From Clostridiales bacterium UBA4039 (GTDB lineage Bacteria; Bacillota; Clostridia; Lachnospirales; Vallitaleaceae): DNA of 64,000 bases. Where the stretch lies: positions 1 through 64,000 of the forward strand of contig DGAD01000004.1 in assembly GCA_002382805.1 (NCBI GenBank), written 5' to 3'. Numbering within the stretch: the first letter of the stretch is position 1; the number at the start of each line of letters is the position of its first letter. The position numbers and the translations under genes were made by a program. The notes beneath the pieces are model-generated. The model saw only the letters and a program-made list of their open reading frames with translations, did no database searches and had not been told where the DNA came from. Of the stretch, positions 17,434-27,003 are shown piece after piece.

Positions 17434-18651
17434 CTAGTTTACCTCAATTTCCAGATATTCTACATGAACAAGATCATCCATTTCAAAAACAAATTGAAGT
17501 GCATAGTCTCCGTCATCCAGATCATTAAGGTATTCTTTTATAATCATGACTTCATCTTCTTTTGCACTTAAATAGTATTCATCGTCTTCATCTAGTCCAG
17601 AGATACCTTCAAAATCCCAGCCATTTGATTCAAGCTCAATGACAAGGTTTCCATATTTGTTCGCATATGAACTCTCTTCAAATGCATCTTCATCAAATTC
17701 AATGCTCATAACACTAATTGTTGGTGTTTGGTCCATATAGTCAAGTACTAATTCAAACTCTACTGTAATTTCCTCATCTTCATCATTTTCAAAAACAAAT
17801 TCAAGTATCACTTTTTCTTCCTCAAGTTCTTCAATAAATTCTTCTTGAAGTCGAACGATAAAGGCACTTGACGTTGTCGTAGTATAATCAACGTCTTCTT
17901 TTAAGAATTTATCTTCATATGTAATACCTTCAAAACGATGACCATTTAAATCGATACGAATAACAACATCCTCTGGTTCATCTAGTTTTTCTTCATCTGG
18001 ATCTAATACCGGAGTATCAAGTTCATCATCAATATCAATTTCTTTTGTCTCATCATTGTAGCGAACGCGAAGACCAAATGTCTCTGCAATAAAACGTAAT
18101 GGTACATATGTTCTATTATTAATCAAACCCGGCGCTACGTCAAGCGCAACAAGATTATCTTCATCTAACATATCCTCTAGTTCTTCATAGAACGCTTCGA
18201 TATCTTCTTTATCTGCTAGTCGAGCATCAAATTCTTGAACATGTTGTAATAGTTCTTCAAAATTGTTGTCTTCATCATCAAACACATAAGTTTTTCCATC
18301 TTCGTGCTTAATATTGGTTGCTAAATCAAAGATAATTAGCATATCTTCTTCTGGATTTACGATGACTGCATATGGGTTAAACCATAAAACTTCACATCCT
18401 AATGCTTCCGTAATCGCTCTTACCGGAATCAACGTACGGTTATGTTTTAATACCGGCATTTCATCATAGTTCATCCATTGATCGCGCACACGAATTCGGC
18501 TTTGTGAAAAGTTTGTATAGCCTTCCATCTTTTTAAGTTGCCCTGGCGCAAACTCACGTCCATTGCCTTGAGGCTTGGCATATGCCACCTGCGATAGTAA
18601 CAGTGCAAACATTAAAACCAATGATAATACCTTTGTAACTTTGTTTTTCAT
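17434..18651 (-). CDS. Secreted protein with copper-amine-oxidase-like stalk domain and two X2-like modules
   Basis: A 405-residue exported protein. It has a signal peptide (about 1-25, ending VAYA). The split stalk domain shows two PVRA/PLRF motifs (NRTLIPVRAITEALG and NRTYVPLRFIAETFG). Two acidic C-terminal repeats (about 229-310 and 311-405) resemble CBM_X2/Ig-like modules: each has N-G-x-x-F-E-G-I, an acidic YTxxx or YYLSA turn, and a closing beta strand. X2 modules are known from cellulosomal and cell-wall-associated proteins, so glycan or wall binding is plausible. Its position just upstream of sigI-rsgI suggests a shared transcript. Confidence 0.75.
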   Translation of the reverse strand: MKNKVTKVLSLVLMFALLLSQVAYAKPQGNGREFAPGQLKKMEGYTNFSQSRIRVRDQWMNYDEMPVLKHNRTLIPVRAITEALGCEVLWFNPYAVIVNPEEDMLIIFDLATNIKHEDGKTYVFDDEDNNFEELLQHVQEFDARLADKEDIEAFYEELEDMLDEDNLVALDVAPGLINNRTYVPLRFIAETFGLRVRYNDETKEIDIDDELDTPVLDPDEEKLDEPEDVVIRIDLNGHRFEGITYEDKFLKEDVDYTTTTSSAFIVRLQEEFIEELEEEKVILEFVFENDEDEEITVEFELVLDYMDQTPTISVMSIEFDEDAFEESSYANKYGNLVIELESNGWDFEGISGLDEDDEYYLSAKEDEVMIIKEYLNDLDDGDYALQFVFEMDDLVHVEYLEIEVN

Positions 18652-18747
18652 TATTCCACTCTCCATTTCGTAAAATACATCTTCATTATGTTTCACTATA
18701 CTATACGCAGGTAAATACATTTTTCGATACCTTTTTTAAATTAATTC

Positions 18748-19545
18748 TCAAAAATTATATATAATATTTTTTATGAACAGTGTTATGTAACTAAATTTTC
18801 CTTCTGGATAATGCCAAACAGCCTCTCCATATGCAGGCAGGTGTAACCCATTAATCGTTTGGTATTTTGAAATTGGTGTTGACCATGGAACTTGCTTCAT
18901 AACGCCTCCTTTTTCACGTACCCAACGATCGTCTGAGATAAAATCTATAATACGCCCTAGCGCGTCAAAGATGAGTATAGCCTTTATGCAAATATTATTG
19001 TGGGTGAAGGTTGCTTCCACATGAAAATCATCCAGTTCCTTCCATTGGATTTGATCACTAATCAAAGTTTGGGGGGCAAAGAGTACCATATCATTAAAAA
19101 AAGTTACCGTCTCAGCTTCACGCATATGCTGTCCATTTTCATTGACTACCTGAAAAAGGTCAAATACCTTGATTTGCATACGTGCGTCTTCTTGATCAAA
19201 GTGGTGGAGCCCATAGAGCTTTATCTTTTTCATCGATACATCCATATAGAACAATCGAATCCCTTGCAAAATAAAATTCGACTGTTCTCCTATGTATGGC
19301 AACGGCTCAGCTTTAGGTTTTAAGGTTAATGTTCCTTCAATCTGCGCTCTAAAGTTTACCACTTTTTCTGTCCCAACCACCCCTACATAATTTAAGTACT
19401 TTTGGATAGGTTGGGGAAGCTTTTGTATATCTTCTTGTGTTATCTTTTCCGGTCGTTGGTTATTCGGTCGCTGGTTATTCAGTCGCTGCTCTTGATTGTC
19501 ACTGGCTGATTTTACGAGCTCAAGATATCTTTTCTTAGTTTTCAT
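18748..19545 (-). CDS. DUF6544-family protein
   Basis: A 265-residue soluble protein that resembles the DUF6544 family: LPQPIQKYLNYVGVVG near the start, then FRAQIEGTLTLKP, and a C-terminal GLHLPAYGEAVWHYPEG. These proteins have an LolA/LppX-like beta character; function is unknown. A short imperfect repeat (RLNNQRPNNQRP) is in the N-terminus. The ATG at 19545 has GGGGGAG upstream and overlaps the MarR gene by 11 bases, so it is probably controlled by that regulator. Confidence 0.7.
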   Translation of the reverse strand: MKTKKRYLELVKSASDNQEQRLNNQRPNNQRPEKITQEDIQKLPQPIQKYLNYVGVVGTEKVVNFRAQIEGTLTLKPKAEPLPYIGEQSNFILQGIRLFYMDVSMKKIKLYGLHHFDQEDARMQIKVFDLFQVVNENGQHMREAETVTFFNDMVLFAPQTLISDQIQWKELDDFHVEATFTHNNICIKAILIFDALGRIIDFISDDRWVREKGGVMKQVPWSTPISKYQTINGLHLPAYGEAVWHYPEGKFSYITLFIKNIIYNF

Positions 19546-20014
19546 GGAGTTCACTCCCCCTTCCTTCTCCACTTAGCACCTGTATATTTTCGTCTACTTT
19601 TTTTAAGGTTTCTTGAACTTTTTGCATCTCTTGCATCCGTATATTCTGAAACATATTATTAAGCATAAAAAGATCTCGTTGATCTCTTTGTTTCCAATAC
19701 TTCTTTGCTTTCGGTGTAAGTTGTACCCGTTTATACCTTGCATCCTCTTGATCTGTATATATTTTTACATACCTATTTTTTTCCAGCTTTAAGAGCAGCT
19801 GTTTTACATTTTGCCTGCTTGTTCCAAAGCGTTCGCTTATTTGTGAAAAACCTGGTGCGGTCTCAAACGAGTCCACAACAATCATCATGAATAATTGCTT
19901 GGCTGTTAAATGATCCTGTTTAAGTTGCTGGTCTAGAAGAACCTGTAGTCTATTTGATAATTGAAAAAAATATGCTAAAACTTCACGTTCTACTTCAATA
20001 CGATGCTCATCCAT
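19535..20014 (-). CDS. MarR-family transcriptional regulator
   Basis: A 159-residue winged-helix regulator. The recognition region is FSQISERFGTSRQNVKQLLLKLEKNRYV, followed by the wing TDQEDARYKRVQLTPKAKKYW typical of MarR. GGAGGG precedes the ATG. A perfect 12-bp palindrome (20054-20065) lies 40 bases upstream and may be its own operator. It forms a two-gene unit with the DUF6544 protein. Confidence 0.88.
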   Translation of the reverse strand: MDEHRIEVEREVLAYFFQLSNRLQVLLDQQLKQDHLTAKQLFMMIVVDSFETAPGFSQISERFGTSRQNVKQLLLKLEKNRYVKIYTDQEDARYKRVQLTPKAKKYWKQRDQRDLFMLNNMFQNIRMQEMQKVQETLKKVDENIQVLSGEGRGSELHEN

Positions 20015-20053
20015 AGCTAACCCTCCACATACGTAATGTCTGACTCTTTATAA

Positions 20054-20065
20054 GTAATATATTAC
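20054..20065. promoter_or_regulatory. Candidate MarR operator
   Basis: A perfect palindrome, GTAATATATTAC, in the upstream region of the marR gene. Its size and AT-rich symmetric form fit MarR operators. It is assigned by position only. Confidence 0.45.
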
Positions 20066-20096
20066 GTATTAAGAAGCATGTCAATATTTATTCAAT

Positions 20097-20128
20097 TAAA
20101 ACGGTCACATTCATATGAATGTGACCGT
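20097..20128 (-). terminator. Terminator of the alpha-glucan operon
   Basis: A perfect 28-bp inverted repeat (arms ACGGTCACATTCAT, no spacer) followed on the minus strand by TTTTAATT. It lies 20 bases after the GH31 stop codon. Confidence 0.8.
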
Positions 20129-20147
20129 ATCTTGTGTTGTTATACCT

Positions 20148-22070
20148 TTATAGCACACGCTGCCAGTTTATTTGACTTGTTTGGTCACCTTCAATATTGA
20201 CCTCTGAGGATGTCCAGGTTATGGTTAGTGCATTGTTTTTGTCCTTATAATTATAGGTTCCCGTTTCTCCATATAAGTGAAAATATAAGGTGTCCATCTC
20301 TAGGGCATTGGTCATGGATTCAGGCATCAATGTTGATTTTTGTGTAACGATAGCTGTTCCCTCAGGAACAAAAGCTACCATGTCTTTTATGGATAAGTGA
20401 TCCATGAAAACCTTATCGCTAACCTTTTTCTGTGTAAATAGGTCGTAATAGTCACCTTCTGGTAATACCACCTGAACTTTAGATTGATCTTTACTAAGTA
20501 TCGGCGCAATGATTAAATCGCCAAAGAGAAATTGCTCTTCTGGAAAAACGCCTATATAATCAATATTCATATGCTTCATCAATGTAGTTTTTTGTTCCAA
20601 AGCTTTTAAATATTCACAGTAAATATAGGGCAATAAGTTCATACGCATGTTATATATCCTGCGAATATCATCTAGAACTTCTGCATCATTTCCAGCCATA
20701 TTCCAAGGCGTACGTTCATTATTAAAGGCGCGTGTAGGATCTGTTGCAGAAAACTGTCCTCCAACCGGTTCAGAATGTACCTGCATAATTGGTGAAAAAA
20801 GCGCTAACTGATTTGCACGGTAGTACAGATCGAGGGACGGTAATTCTCCTGCGAATCCACCGATATCAAATCCCCAATGCATTTGTCCACATAGGCTTGC
20901 ATTAATCCCAGCTCGATAAATTGCCTTCAGTTCATCATAGGTCGATTTTTGATCCCCCGCCCACTGTAAGGAGTATGTCTGCTGACCAACATAACCCGCG
21001 CGACTAAAGGCCACGCGATTGTCTCCTAAAAATTGAGAATAGGCGCGCACATATTCCAAGGAATAATTATTCTTAAGCTCTTGTTGATTTTCTTGTACAT
21101 GATTTGTCACTTCGCTATAGATGAATTCTCCTCCATCAGTCTTAAAGCCATCGACTCCAATATCCAATAAATACTGCCGATTATTAAACCACCATTGATT
21201 TGCCTGGGGATTGGTAAAATCCGGAACCATGGATCCATTAAACCAATGCCCTTTTGGAATAAAGTACGGCTTATCTTCTGCCCATAACACAAGGCGTTCC
21301 TTTTGAGCCCTTTCCCATTCTTTCGCATGGCGTAGGTTATAGGGTTCTTCTTCTGGAATATATTTAACGACAGGACATTGCCACAATAGCAACTTGATGC
21401 CATCGTCATGTAATTTATCTATCATGGCCTTTGGATCTGGCCAAGGGCTATGCTCAAAAGAAAAATCTTCATATGCGAGCACCTCTTTGTCTGGATAGGT
21501 TGCACCGTTAAAAATATAGAAGGTTGCTTCATCGGACCATTGTTCTAAAACGAGAGCTGTGATTGGGAAGTCCATCGTACGTAATTTTTCTTGAACCGCT
21601 TCAACCATTTTTTGTGAATTCCATCGATGTGCAGATATCCAAGGACCAAAGACCCAATCAGGTGCTTTTTTGGTCGCTCCCGTCAACGTCAAAAAGTCCT
21701 TGATACATTCTTTATAACTTCCCTTCAAGATAACAAGTCTATCTTTTTTAACATCCAAATTTTTTATACGCATTGGCATATCTAAATCAAAGCTAAGTTC
21801 TTTTTTTGATTCAACAAAAAAGCCATAGCCATTATCCAGCATAAAAAAGGGTAATGGGAAATATGTCTTCTCCCCTTGGTGGCAAAACTTTTCCTCGACA
21901 ACATTTTCTACCTTTTTCCCCTTATGGTTGATGTGGTTATAACGCTCTCCCAATCCATAAACATAATTATAGGTACATTCTATAGTAACCTCTCCAGAAA
22001 CATATCGAACCGTAATGTGTTCATCACTGTATATATCATTACCTTGTATACTTAATGTTTCAACGATCAT
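20148..22070 (-). CDS. Glycoside hydrolase family 31 (alpha-glucosidase/alpha-xylosidase-like)
   Basis: A 640-residue retaining alpha-glycosidase without a signal peptide, so cytosolic. The N-terminal beta-sandwich contains YGLGERYNHIN. The catalytic barrel has the nucleophile aspartate in VDGFKTDGGEF and the acid/base aspartate in LQWAGDQKS; GFDIGGFAG follows. The start is the ATG at 22070 with GAGGTG upstream, overlapping the GH15-like gene by 11 bases. It is the last gene of a LacI-controlled ABC operon with GH13 and GH15-like enzymes. Activity on alpha-1,6 or alpha-1,4 gluco-oligosaccharides is likely; alpha-xyloside cannot be excluded. Confidence 0.88.
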   Translation of the reverse strand: MIVETLSIQGNDIYSDEHITVRYVSGEVTIECTYNYVYGLGERYNHINHKGKKVENVVEEKFCHQGEKTYFPLPFFMLDNGYGFFVESKKELSFDLDMPMRIKNLDVKKDRLVILKGSYKECIKDFLTLTGATKKAPDWVFGPWISAHRWNSQKMVEAVQEKLRTMDFPITALVLEQWSDEATFYIFNGATYPDKEVLAYEDFSFEHSPWPDPKAMIDKLHDDGIKLLLWQCPVVKYIPEEEPYNLRHAKEWERAQKERLVLWAEDKPYFIPKGHWFNGSMVPDFTNPQANQWWFNNRQYLLDIGVDGFKTDGGEFIYSEVTNHVQENQQELKNNYSLEYVRAYSQFLGDNRVAFSRAGYVGQQTYSLQWAGDQKSTYDELKAIYRAGINASLCGQMHWGFDIGGFAGELPSLDLYYRANQLALFSPIMQVHSEPVGGQFSATDPTRAFNNERTPWNMAGNDAEVLDDIRRIYNMRMNLLPYIYCEYLKALEQKTTLMKHMNIDYIGVFPEEQFLFGDLIIAPILSKDQSKVQVVLPEGDYYDLFTQKKVSDKVFMDHLSIKDMVAFVPEGTAIVTQKSTLMPESMTNALEMDTLYFHLYGETGTYNYKDKNNALTITWTSSEVNIEGDQTSQINWQRVL

Positions 22071-23898
22071 AGGACACCTCATTTCGAATTTTTTGAATAA
22101 TATGACTATATTGGGCACATATATATTCTGCATTGGCCCACATAAGCGGATTTATAAAACTTTTATTCTCATCACGCGCATCAATAGCTTCCGGCAACAG
22201 ACCATAAGCATTTTTATGCGCATCTATCCACTGCATAATTTTATCGTAGCGCGCTTTATCTTTAAGTAAGTAAGCATTTTGAGCTGCAAATGCTGTATTA
22301 AAAAGCCAAGGTCCATCATGATACTGCTGTTCGCTATATCCATAGCCATAGTCATAATATAGCGCTATCTTCGACAAGGTATAAAAGTTTTGGATATACT
22401 TTGTATCCATTGGATATCCTAAACTGGCTCCGAATAATTGGGGTGTATCATAGCGCTTAACGAGTTGTTCATCATATTCAACATAGCCATAGGCAAAATA
22501 TCCCTCCTCTAAATACGTCCGATTAATGGATGTAATAAGGTTTTGGATTGTTTGCACCAGCCCGGGCAGGTATTGACTGTACACTGGGTCCTGCTCTTTT
22601 TGGATGATTTCGACCAGACCAATGATACCGCCGGTTATAAATATGTTGGTTGATGTAATATAAGCAGGCCCGTAAACCCCTTCATTAACACCGCCTTCAG
22701 GACCGTATAGACCGTTTTTTTGCGCAATGTTCTCCAATATATGCACATCCTCTATTAACTGGGGCAGCGGAAGAATAAGCTCTTGTGTAAGATGATAGAA
22801 ATCTGCAACAACCCGCAAAAGATATCCTATAAAGTCAATCTGAGAAAACACATTGTTGTTAGCCCCTTCATCCGGTAAGCGTCGTGCATTATAGCGCTGA
22901 TAGATTTCATGATTTTCTCTTCGTTGCAGTTGGTCTACACATTCAATAATCTGCTTGCATTCATCATAATATCCACTGTATAAAAAGGCTCTCGCCGCAT
23001 GTAAAGCATCTCGTACATAAAAGCTCACATTATCGCTTGCAAAATAATGCCCTGTTAAGTCCGCCGGAATAAACCCATTCATATTTACCGCTTTAAGGGC
23101 AATAAGATTGGGAATACTCGTTTCGATAACTTTATGGCGGGTCTTCGCTAACCATTGTTGCCAATATGTTGCCGCACTTTGTTCGCTTTCTTCAAAACCC
23201 ATTCTCTTTTTTTGCGTGGTAATTGCCCACTTAAATGTATGGCTTTCAAAAGGTTTTAAGTGGATCGTCTTTGTCAAGGATACGACGAGTGATTGCTGAC
23301 TTATTAGGGTCCCTTCCTCAAAAAGTTTTTCCTTATACAAAAGATTTTGAATACCTCGATACATAAAGCCACTCGGTGATTCTTTTGATGCTCGACAAAC
23401 CAACTGCTCATCTTGAGTCTGAACATAAAGGGATTGATTATCGTGGGTCAGACGAACCTCATCTCCTTTTTTATATAGCTGATTCTCATGATTGGTTGTA
23501 ACAATGAGACTAGATATTTGCATCTTGAGCTCTTTTTGACTTGTATTTTTCACTTGGCACTCAAACACGAGGGACGTATCATTGGCACAGTACATCCGAT
23601 CTTTTTTCTCAAACGCTTCATAGGCAAAGGTATCGGTGAAAACAAAGCCTTTTTCACATGTACTTTGCGCACTTTTCTGTTTTTGAGGATGTCCTACAAG
23701 CGGTTTTATGCGATCGCCATAATAGCAACAATCATCTACTTGCACTACGGATAATGCTGAATATATATAATCTGTTTCATAGTTCTCCACATATAAATGC
23801 TGAAGCCCTATGGATTTTTGATCATGTATTGTCTCGTTCAAGCCATATAAGCCCACCAAGTGACCATTGCCCACATATGCAAGTCCTGGATATCGCAT
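22060..23898 (-). CDS. GH15-like (alpha/alpha)6-barrel glycosidase
   Basis: A 612-residue cytosolic protein. Its N-terminal half (about 1-250) is a beta-sandwich. The C-terminal half (about 260-612) is an alpha/alpha barrel with SFYVRDALHAARAFLYSG, a likely catalytic glutamate in YGLLPEAID, and NPLMWANAEYI, which parallels the PLxWAHAEY end of glucoamylases. GH15 enzymes invert terminal alpha-glucosides. Similarity to characterised enzymes looks distant, so substrate is inferred from the operon. AAGGAGG precedes the ATG, which overlaps the permease stop by one base (TAATG). Confidence 0.7.
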   Translation of the reverse strand: MRYPGLAYVGNGHLVGLYGLNETIHDQKSIGLQHLYVENYETDYIYSALSVVQVDDCCYYGDRIKPLVGHPQKQKSAQSTCEKGFVFTDTFAYEAFEKKDRMYCANDTSLVFECQVKNTSQKELKMQISSLIVTTNHENQLYKKGDEVRLTHDNQSLYVQTQDEQLVCRASKESPSGFMYRGIQNLLYKEKLFEEGTLISQQSLVVSLTKTIHLKPFESHTFKWAITTQKKRMGFEESEQSAATYWQQWLAKTRHKVIETSIPNLIALKAVNMNGFIPADLTGHYFASDNVSFYVRDALHAARAFLYSGYYDECKQIIECVDQLQRRENHEIYQRYNARRLPDEGANNNVFSQIDFIGYLLRVVADFYHLTQELILPLPQLIEDVHILENIAQKNGLYGPEGGVNEGVYGPAYITSTNIFITGGIIGLVEIIQKEQDPVYSQYLPGLVQTIQNLITSINRTYLEEGYFAYGYVEYDEQLVKRYDTPQLFGASLGYPMDTKYIQNFYTLSKIALYYDYGYGYSEQQYHDGPWLFNTAFAAQNAYLLKDKARYDKIMQWIDAHKNAYGLLPEAIDARDENKSFINPLMWANAEYICAQYSHIIQKIRNEVSYDR

Positions 23899-24722
23899 TA
23901 TTTGATTCCTCCTTCTTGAATTCCACTAATGAAATACTTTTGCGCAAAAGCATATACCACTAATATAGGAACTAATGAAATTAGGGCTCCGGCCATTAGT
24001 GTATTATATTCTGTTGCATATTGAGAATTCATCTTACTTAGTATAACCGGCAAGGTCATCTTGTTGGGATCCGTTAAAATGATTAAAGGCCAAAAATAAT
24101 CATTCCAATAATTCATAAAATTAATGACAAAAAGTGTCGTTAAAGGAATAATACTCATTGGAACCACAATCTTTAAAAATATTTTTACAAAGCCGGCTCC
24201 GTCTAAAACAGCGGCTTCAATATATGCATTAGGAATATTGGTCATGTGCTGTTTAAGCAAAAATACTGCAAATACATTAAAAATCGATGGTGCAATGACA
24301 CCTAAGTATGTATTGGTTAATTGAAACTTTGTAAGGATAATAAACATCGGAATGCCTGTCACTTGAATTGGAATCATCAAACTGGCCAAAAAAAGTGTGA
24401 AGAGTATTTTTTTGTATTTAAAATCAAACTTTGCAAAGATAAATGCTGCCATACTTGCAGATGTCAACGTAATCATGGTCGAAAAAAGTGTAATGAACAC
24501 ACTGTTTGCCAAAGATTGTAAAAAAGGAATCTTGGTAAAAATTTTTATATAGGCATCATACGAGACCTCTTTTGGAATCCATTCTATAGGAATTGCCATC
24601 AAGGCTCCACTATTTTTAAGCGATGTAGATATCATCCAAAAAAACGGTATTAAGCTTATCGTGGTAAAAAAAAGTAAAAAGATAACGATGGATAGGCTTC
24701 TTAGTTTTATTTTTTTATTCAT
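23898..24722 (-). CDS. Sugar ABC transporter permease, MalG type
   Basis: A 274-residue CUT1-family inner membrane permease with six helices and the EAA loop EAAVLDGAGFVKIFLKIVVPM, which contacts the ATPase. It ends SGIQEGGIK like other MalG proteins. It overlaps the MalF-type gene by eight bases. No ATPase gene is in the operon, so a shared MsiK-like ATPase elsewhere is expected. Confidence 0.92.
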   Translation of the reverse strand: MNKKIKLRSLSIVIFLLFFTTISLIPFFWMISTSLKNSGALMAIPIEWIPKEVSYDAYIKIFTKIPFLQSLANSVFITLFSTMITLTSASMAAFIFAKFDFKYKKILFTLFLASLMIPIQVTGIPMFIILTKFQLTNTYLGVIAPSIFNVFAVFLLKQHMTNIPNAYIEAAVLDGAGFVKIFLKIVVPMSIIPLTTLFVINFMNYWNDYFWPLIILTDPNKMTLPVILSKMNSQYATEYNTLMAGALISLVPILVVYAFAQKYFISGIQEGGIK

Positions 24723-25596
24723 AGTACACCCACTTTTTCTGTAATTTCATCTGTATCAAGGTGATTAACATAATCATCGCAAATAGCATAAGTGCTAAAG
24801 CCGCCGCATATCCCATTTGATAATACTTAAACCCATAGGTATATATACGTTCCACCATCACTTGTGTTGATCCTAAAGGCCCTCCTTGAGTCATTACCAT
24901 GACCTGTGGAAAAAGCTGAAATGAGTTAATAATAGCCGTTACAAGGACAAAAAATAAAGTTGGTGTTACCATGGGAAAGGTGATATATCTAAATACATTG
25001 ACTCGATTGGCCCCATCCACTCTTGCCGCTTCAATAATTGAAGGATTAATATTTCGAAGTCCTCCAAAAATTATCAAGGAAAAAAATCCGATATCCTTCC
25101 AAACGCTCACAAGGGCAATCGAAACCATAGACCATTTCGGATCCGTTAACCATCCAGGTCCTGTAATTCCAAAAACCGCTAGAAAGTTATTGACTAAACC
25201 ATATTGAGAGCTTAAAACCGTTCTCCAGATCATCGCACCTGCCACCCATGAGGTTAATACAGGAATAAACAATAGAACTCTAAAAACGCCTACAGATTTA
25301 ACATCAGTATTAAATAATCCGGCGATAAACATCGATGTTACCACCATCAGTGGAATATAAATTACAATATACTTTAATGTATTTAACATAACTTGATAAA
25401 ACTCTTTTGTTGTGAAAATCTTAATATAATTGCTTAGACCTATCATTTCTGGTTTGCCGCTGATTATATCCCATGAACTAAACCCAAGATAGACTGTAGC
25501 AATCATTGGAATAAGTGAAAAAATCATATATCCTATGACACTTGGAATCAAAAAAAGTACAATCCACTTTTTATTCCGCATTAACAATAATTTCAT
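24715..25596 (-). CDS. Sugar ABC transporter permease, MalF type
   Basis: A 293-residue CUT1 permease with six helices and the EAA loop EAARVDGANRVNVFRYITFPM. AGGAGG lies before the ATG. It is separated from the upstream binding-protein gene by a 66-bp gap holding a strong hairpin. Confidence 0.92.
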   Translation of the reverse strand: MKLLLMRNKKWIVLFLIPSVIGYMIFSLIPMIATVYLGFSSWDIISGKPEMIGLSNYIKIFTTKEFYQVMLNTLKYIVIYIPLMVVTSMFIAGLFNTDVKSVGVFRVLLFIPVLTSWVAGAMIWRTVLSSQYGLVNNFLAVFGITGPGWLTDPKWSMVSIALVSVWKDIGFFSLIIFGGLRNINPSIIEAARVDGANRVNVFRYITFPMVTPTLFFVLVTAIINSFQLFPQVMVMTQGGPLGSTQVMVERIYTYGFKYYQMGYAAALALMLFAMIMLITLIQMKLQKKWVYYE

Positions 25597-25623
25597 GTTG
25601 ACCTCCTGCTTTGAAGAAAGTGT

Positions 25624-25655
25624 TTCAAGATCCTTGATGATTCAAGGATCTTGAA
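25624..25655 (-). other. Intercistronic hairpin after binding-protein gene 1
   Basis: A 14-bp perfect stem (TTCAAGATCCTTGA) with loop TGAT and no T-run, between the binding-protein and permease genes. Such hairpins commonly protect upstream mRNA and raise binding-protein levels over permeases. Confidence 0.75.
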
Positions 25656-25662
25656 CGACCAC

Positions 25663-26970
25663 TTAGTATTGTGCTGATATTTCTTCTTGCGCTTGATCTA
25701 GAGCTTCTTGTGGTGTTAATACTTCCATAACGGCCTGCTCCAAGTAATCATTTAACGTATCTGCAATTGCGTTAAAGTCCTCAAGCGATGGCGCCATAAC
25801 AAGATAATCTAGGGAATCAATCACAGCTTGCTTATTCTCAGGTGGAGTGATGGCAAGATATTCTTGTGTCACTTCATCCGTAAGTGCTACAGGTAAATCC
25901 CAATTCGCTTCTAAGCGAATGGCCGCTGCTTCTGGGCTTCCAGAAATAAAGGATGCAAATTCAATGGCTGCTGCTTTTTTATCTGTATTTTCACTGACTA
26001 CAATAGCATCTGAAAAGAAGTGTGTTGCTTTTTGTTTAATTCCTGGTTCAATGACAATATCCCAATTAAAATCAATGGAATCTTTAAAATCAGAAAATGC
26101 CCAAATACCTGTCACCAGCATTCCTAAGCGACCGGATTTAAAGAGGTCCCAATCTCCCATACCGCCCATTTGATCCATATTCGGCGTTACATTATATGTA
26201 TTCACGCGATCAATCATCATCTGTAGTGCTTCTACATTTTCCGGCGAGTTAAGGGTAAATTCAGTTTGATCTTCGTTCATCATACTTCCACCATTTTGTA
26301 CCACTGTTTTATAAAACTCCCATGTCTGAATCGGTCGATACACACCAAAATAATTTTCCCCCATGGCACGTATCTTAGTGGCCGCTTGAAGTTCTTCTTC
26401 CCATGTCCACTCATTCGTCGGATAGTCCACTCCCGCTTGGTCAAATAAGTCTTTATTATAGATCATAACAATATTGGAAAATTTTGTAGGCAAGCCATAC
26501 TGCTGACCATCAATTGCAAATGCTTCTAGCGTTGTCGGATGTATATTGGATGTATCTATGCCATCGATTTTTGCTAAAACCCCTTTGCTTGCATAAGCTC
26601 TAAAGTTTTCAATATTGAGTTCAAAAACATCCGGTGTCATGCCGCCGGCTATAGATGTTGCTAGTTGTTGAAAATAATCTTCAAATCCATACGTACGGAC
26701 ATCTACTTTAATTGATGGATTCTTAGCTTCAAAAACCTCAACCATTTGTCCTAGTACCTCTTCATTAGCTCCTGATGATGAGTAATTCATAAAGACAATC
26801 TCCACATCCTTTGCTTCTCCATCTGTACCATCTGTCGAAGATTCTGTTGACGCCTCCATATTGTCCTGTGTCCCGTTTTCTTGGTTTGTCTGTTGCGTCT
26901 CCCCAGCACAACTAGATACCATAATCATCACTACCAATAGTGCTACAACTACTACCTTCATTTTTTTCAT
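25663..26970 (-). CDS. Sugar-binding lipoprotein of ABC transporter
   Basis: A 435-residue extracellular solute-binding protein (MalE/family 1). The signal peptide ends in a lipobox-like VSSC (cysteine near residue 21), followed by a T/S/E-rich linker (to about 50). The two-lobe domain has the typical NAVFDVFELNIENF-like and GRLGMLVTGIWAF regions. AAAGGAGA precedes the ATG. The operon context points to alpha-gluco-oligosaccharides. Confidence 0.9.
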   Translation of the reverse strand: MKKMKVVVVALLVVMIMVSSCAGETQQTNQENGTQDNMEASTESSTDGTDGEAKDVEIVFMNYSSSGANEEVLGQMVEVFEAKNPSIKVDVRTYGFEDYFQQLATSIAGGMTPDVFELNIENFRAYASKGVLAKIDGIDTSNIHPTTLEAFAIDGQQYGLPTKFSNIVMIYNKDLFDQAGVDYPTNEWTWEEELQAATKIRAMGENYFGVYRPIQTWEFYKTVVQNGGSMMNEDQTEFTLNSPENVEALQMMIDRVNTYNVTPNMDQMGGMGDWDLFKSGRLGMLVTGIWAFSDFKDSIDFNWDIVIEPGIKQKATHFFSDAIVVSENTDKKAAAIEFASFISGSPEAAAIRLEANWDLPVALTDEVTQEYLAITPPENKQAVIDSLDYLVMAPSLEDFNAIADTLNDYLEQAVMEVLTPQEALDQAQEEISAQY

Positions 26971-27003
26971 ATGCTCTTCTCCTTTTATTATAACTTATAT
27001 GAT

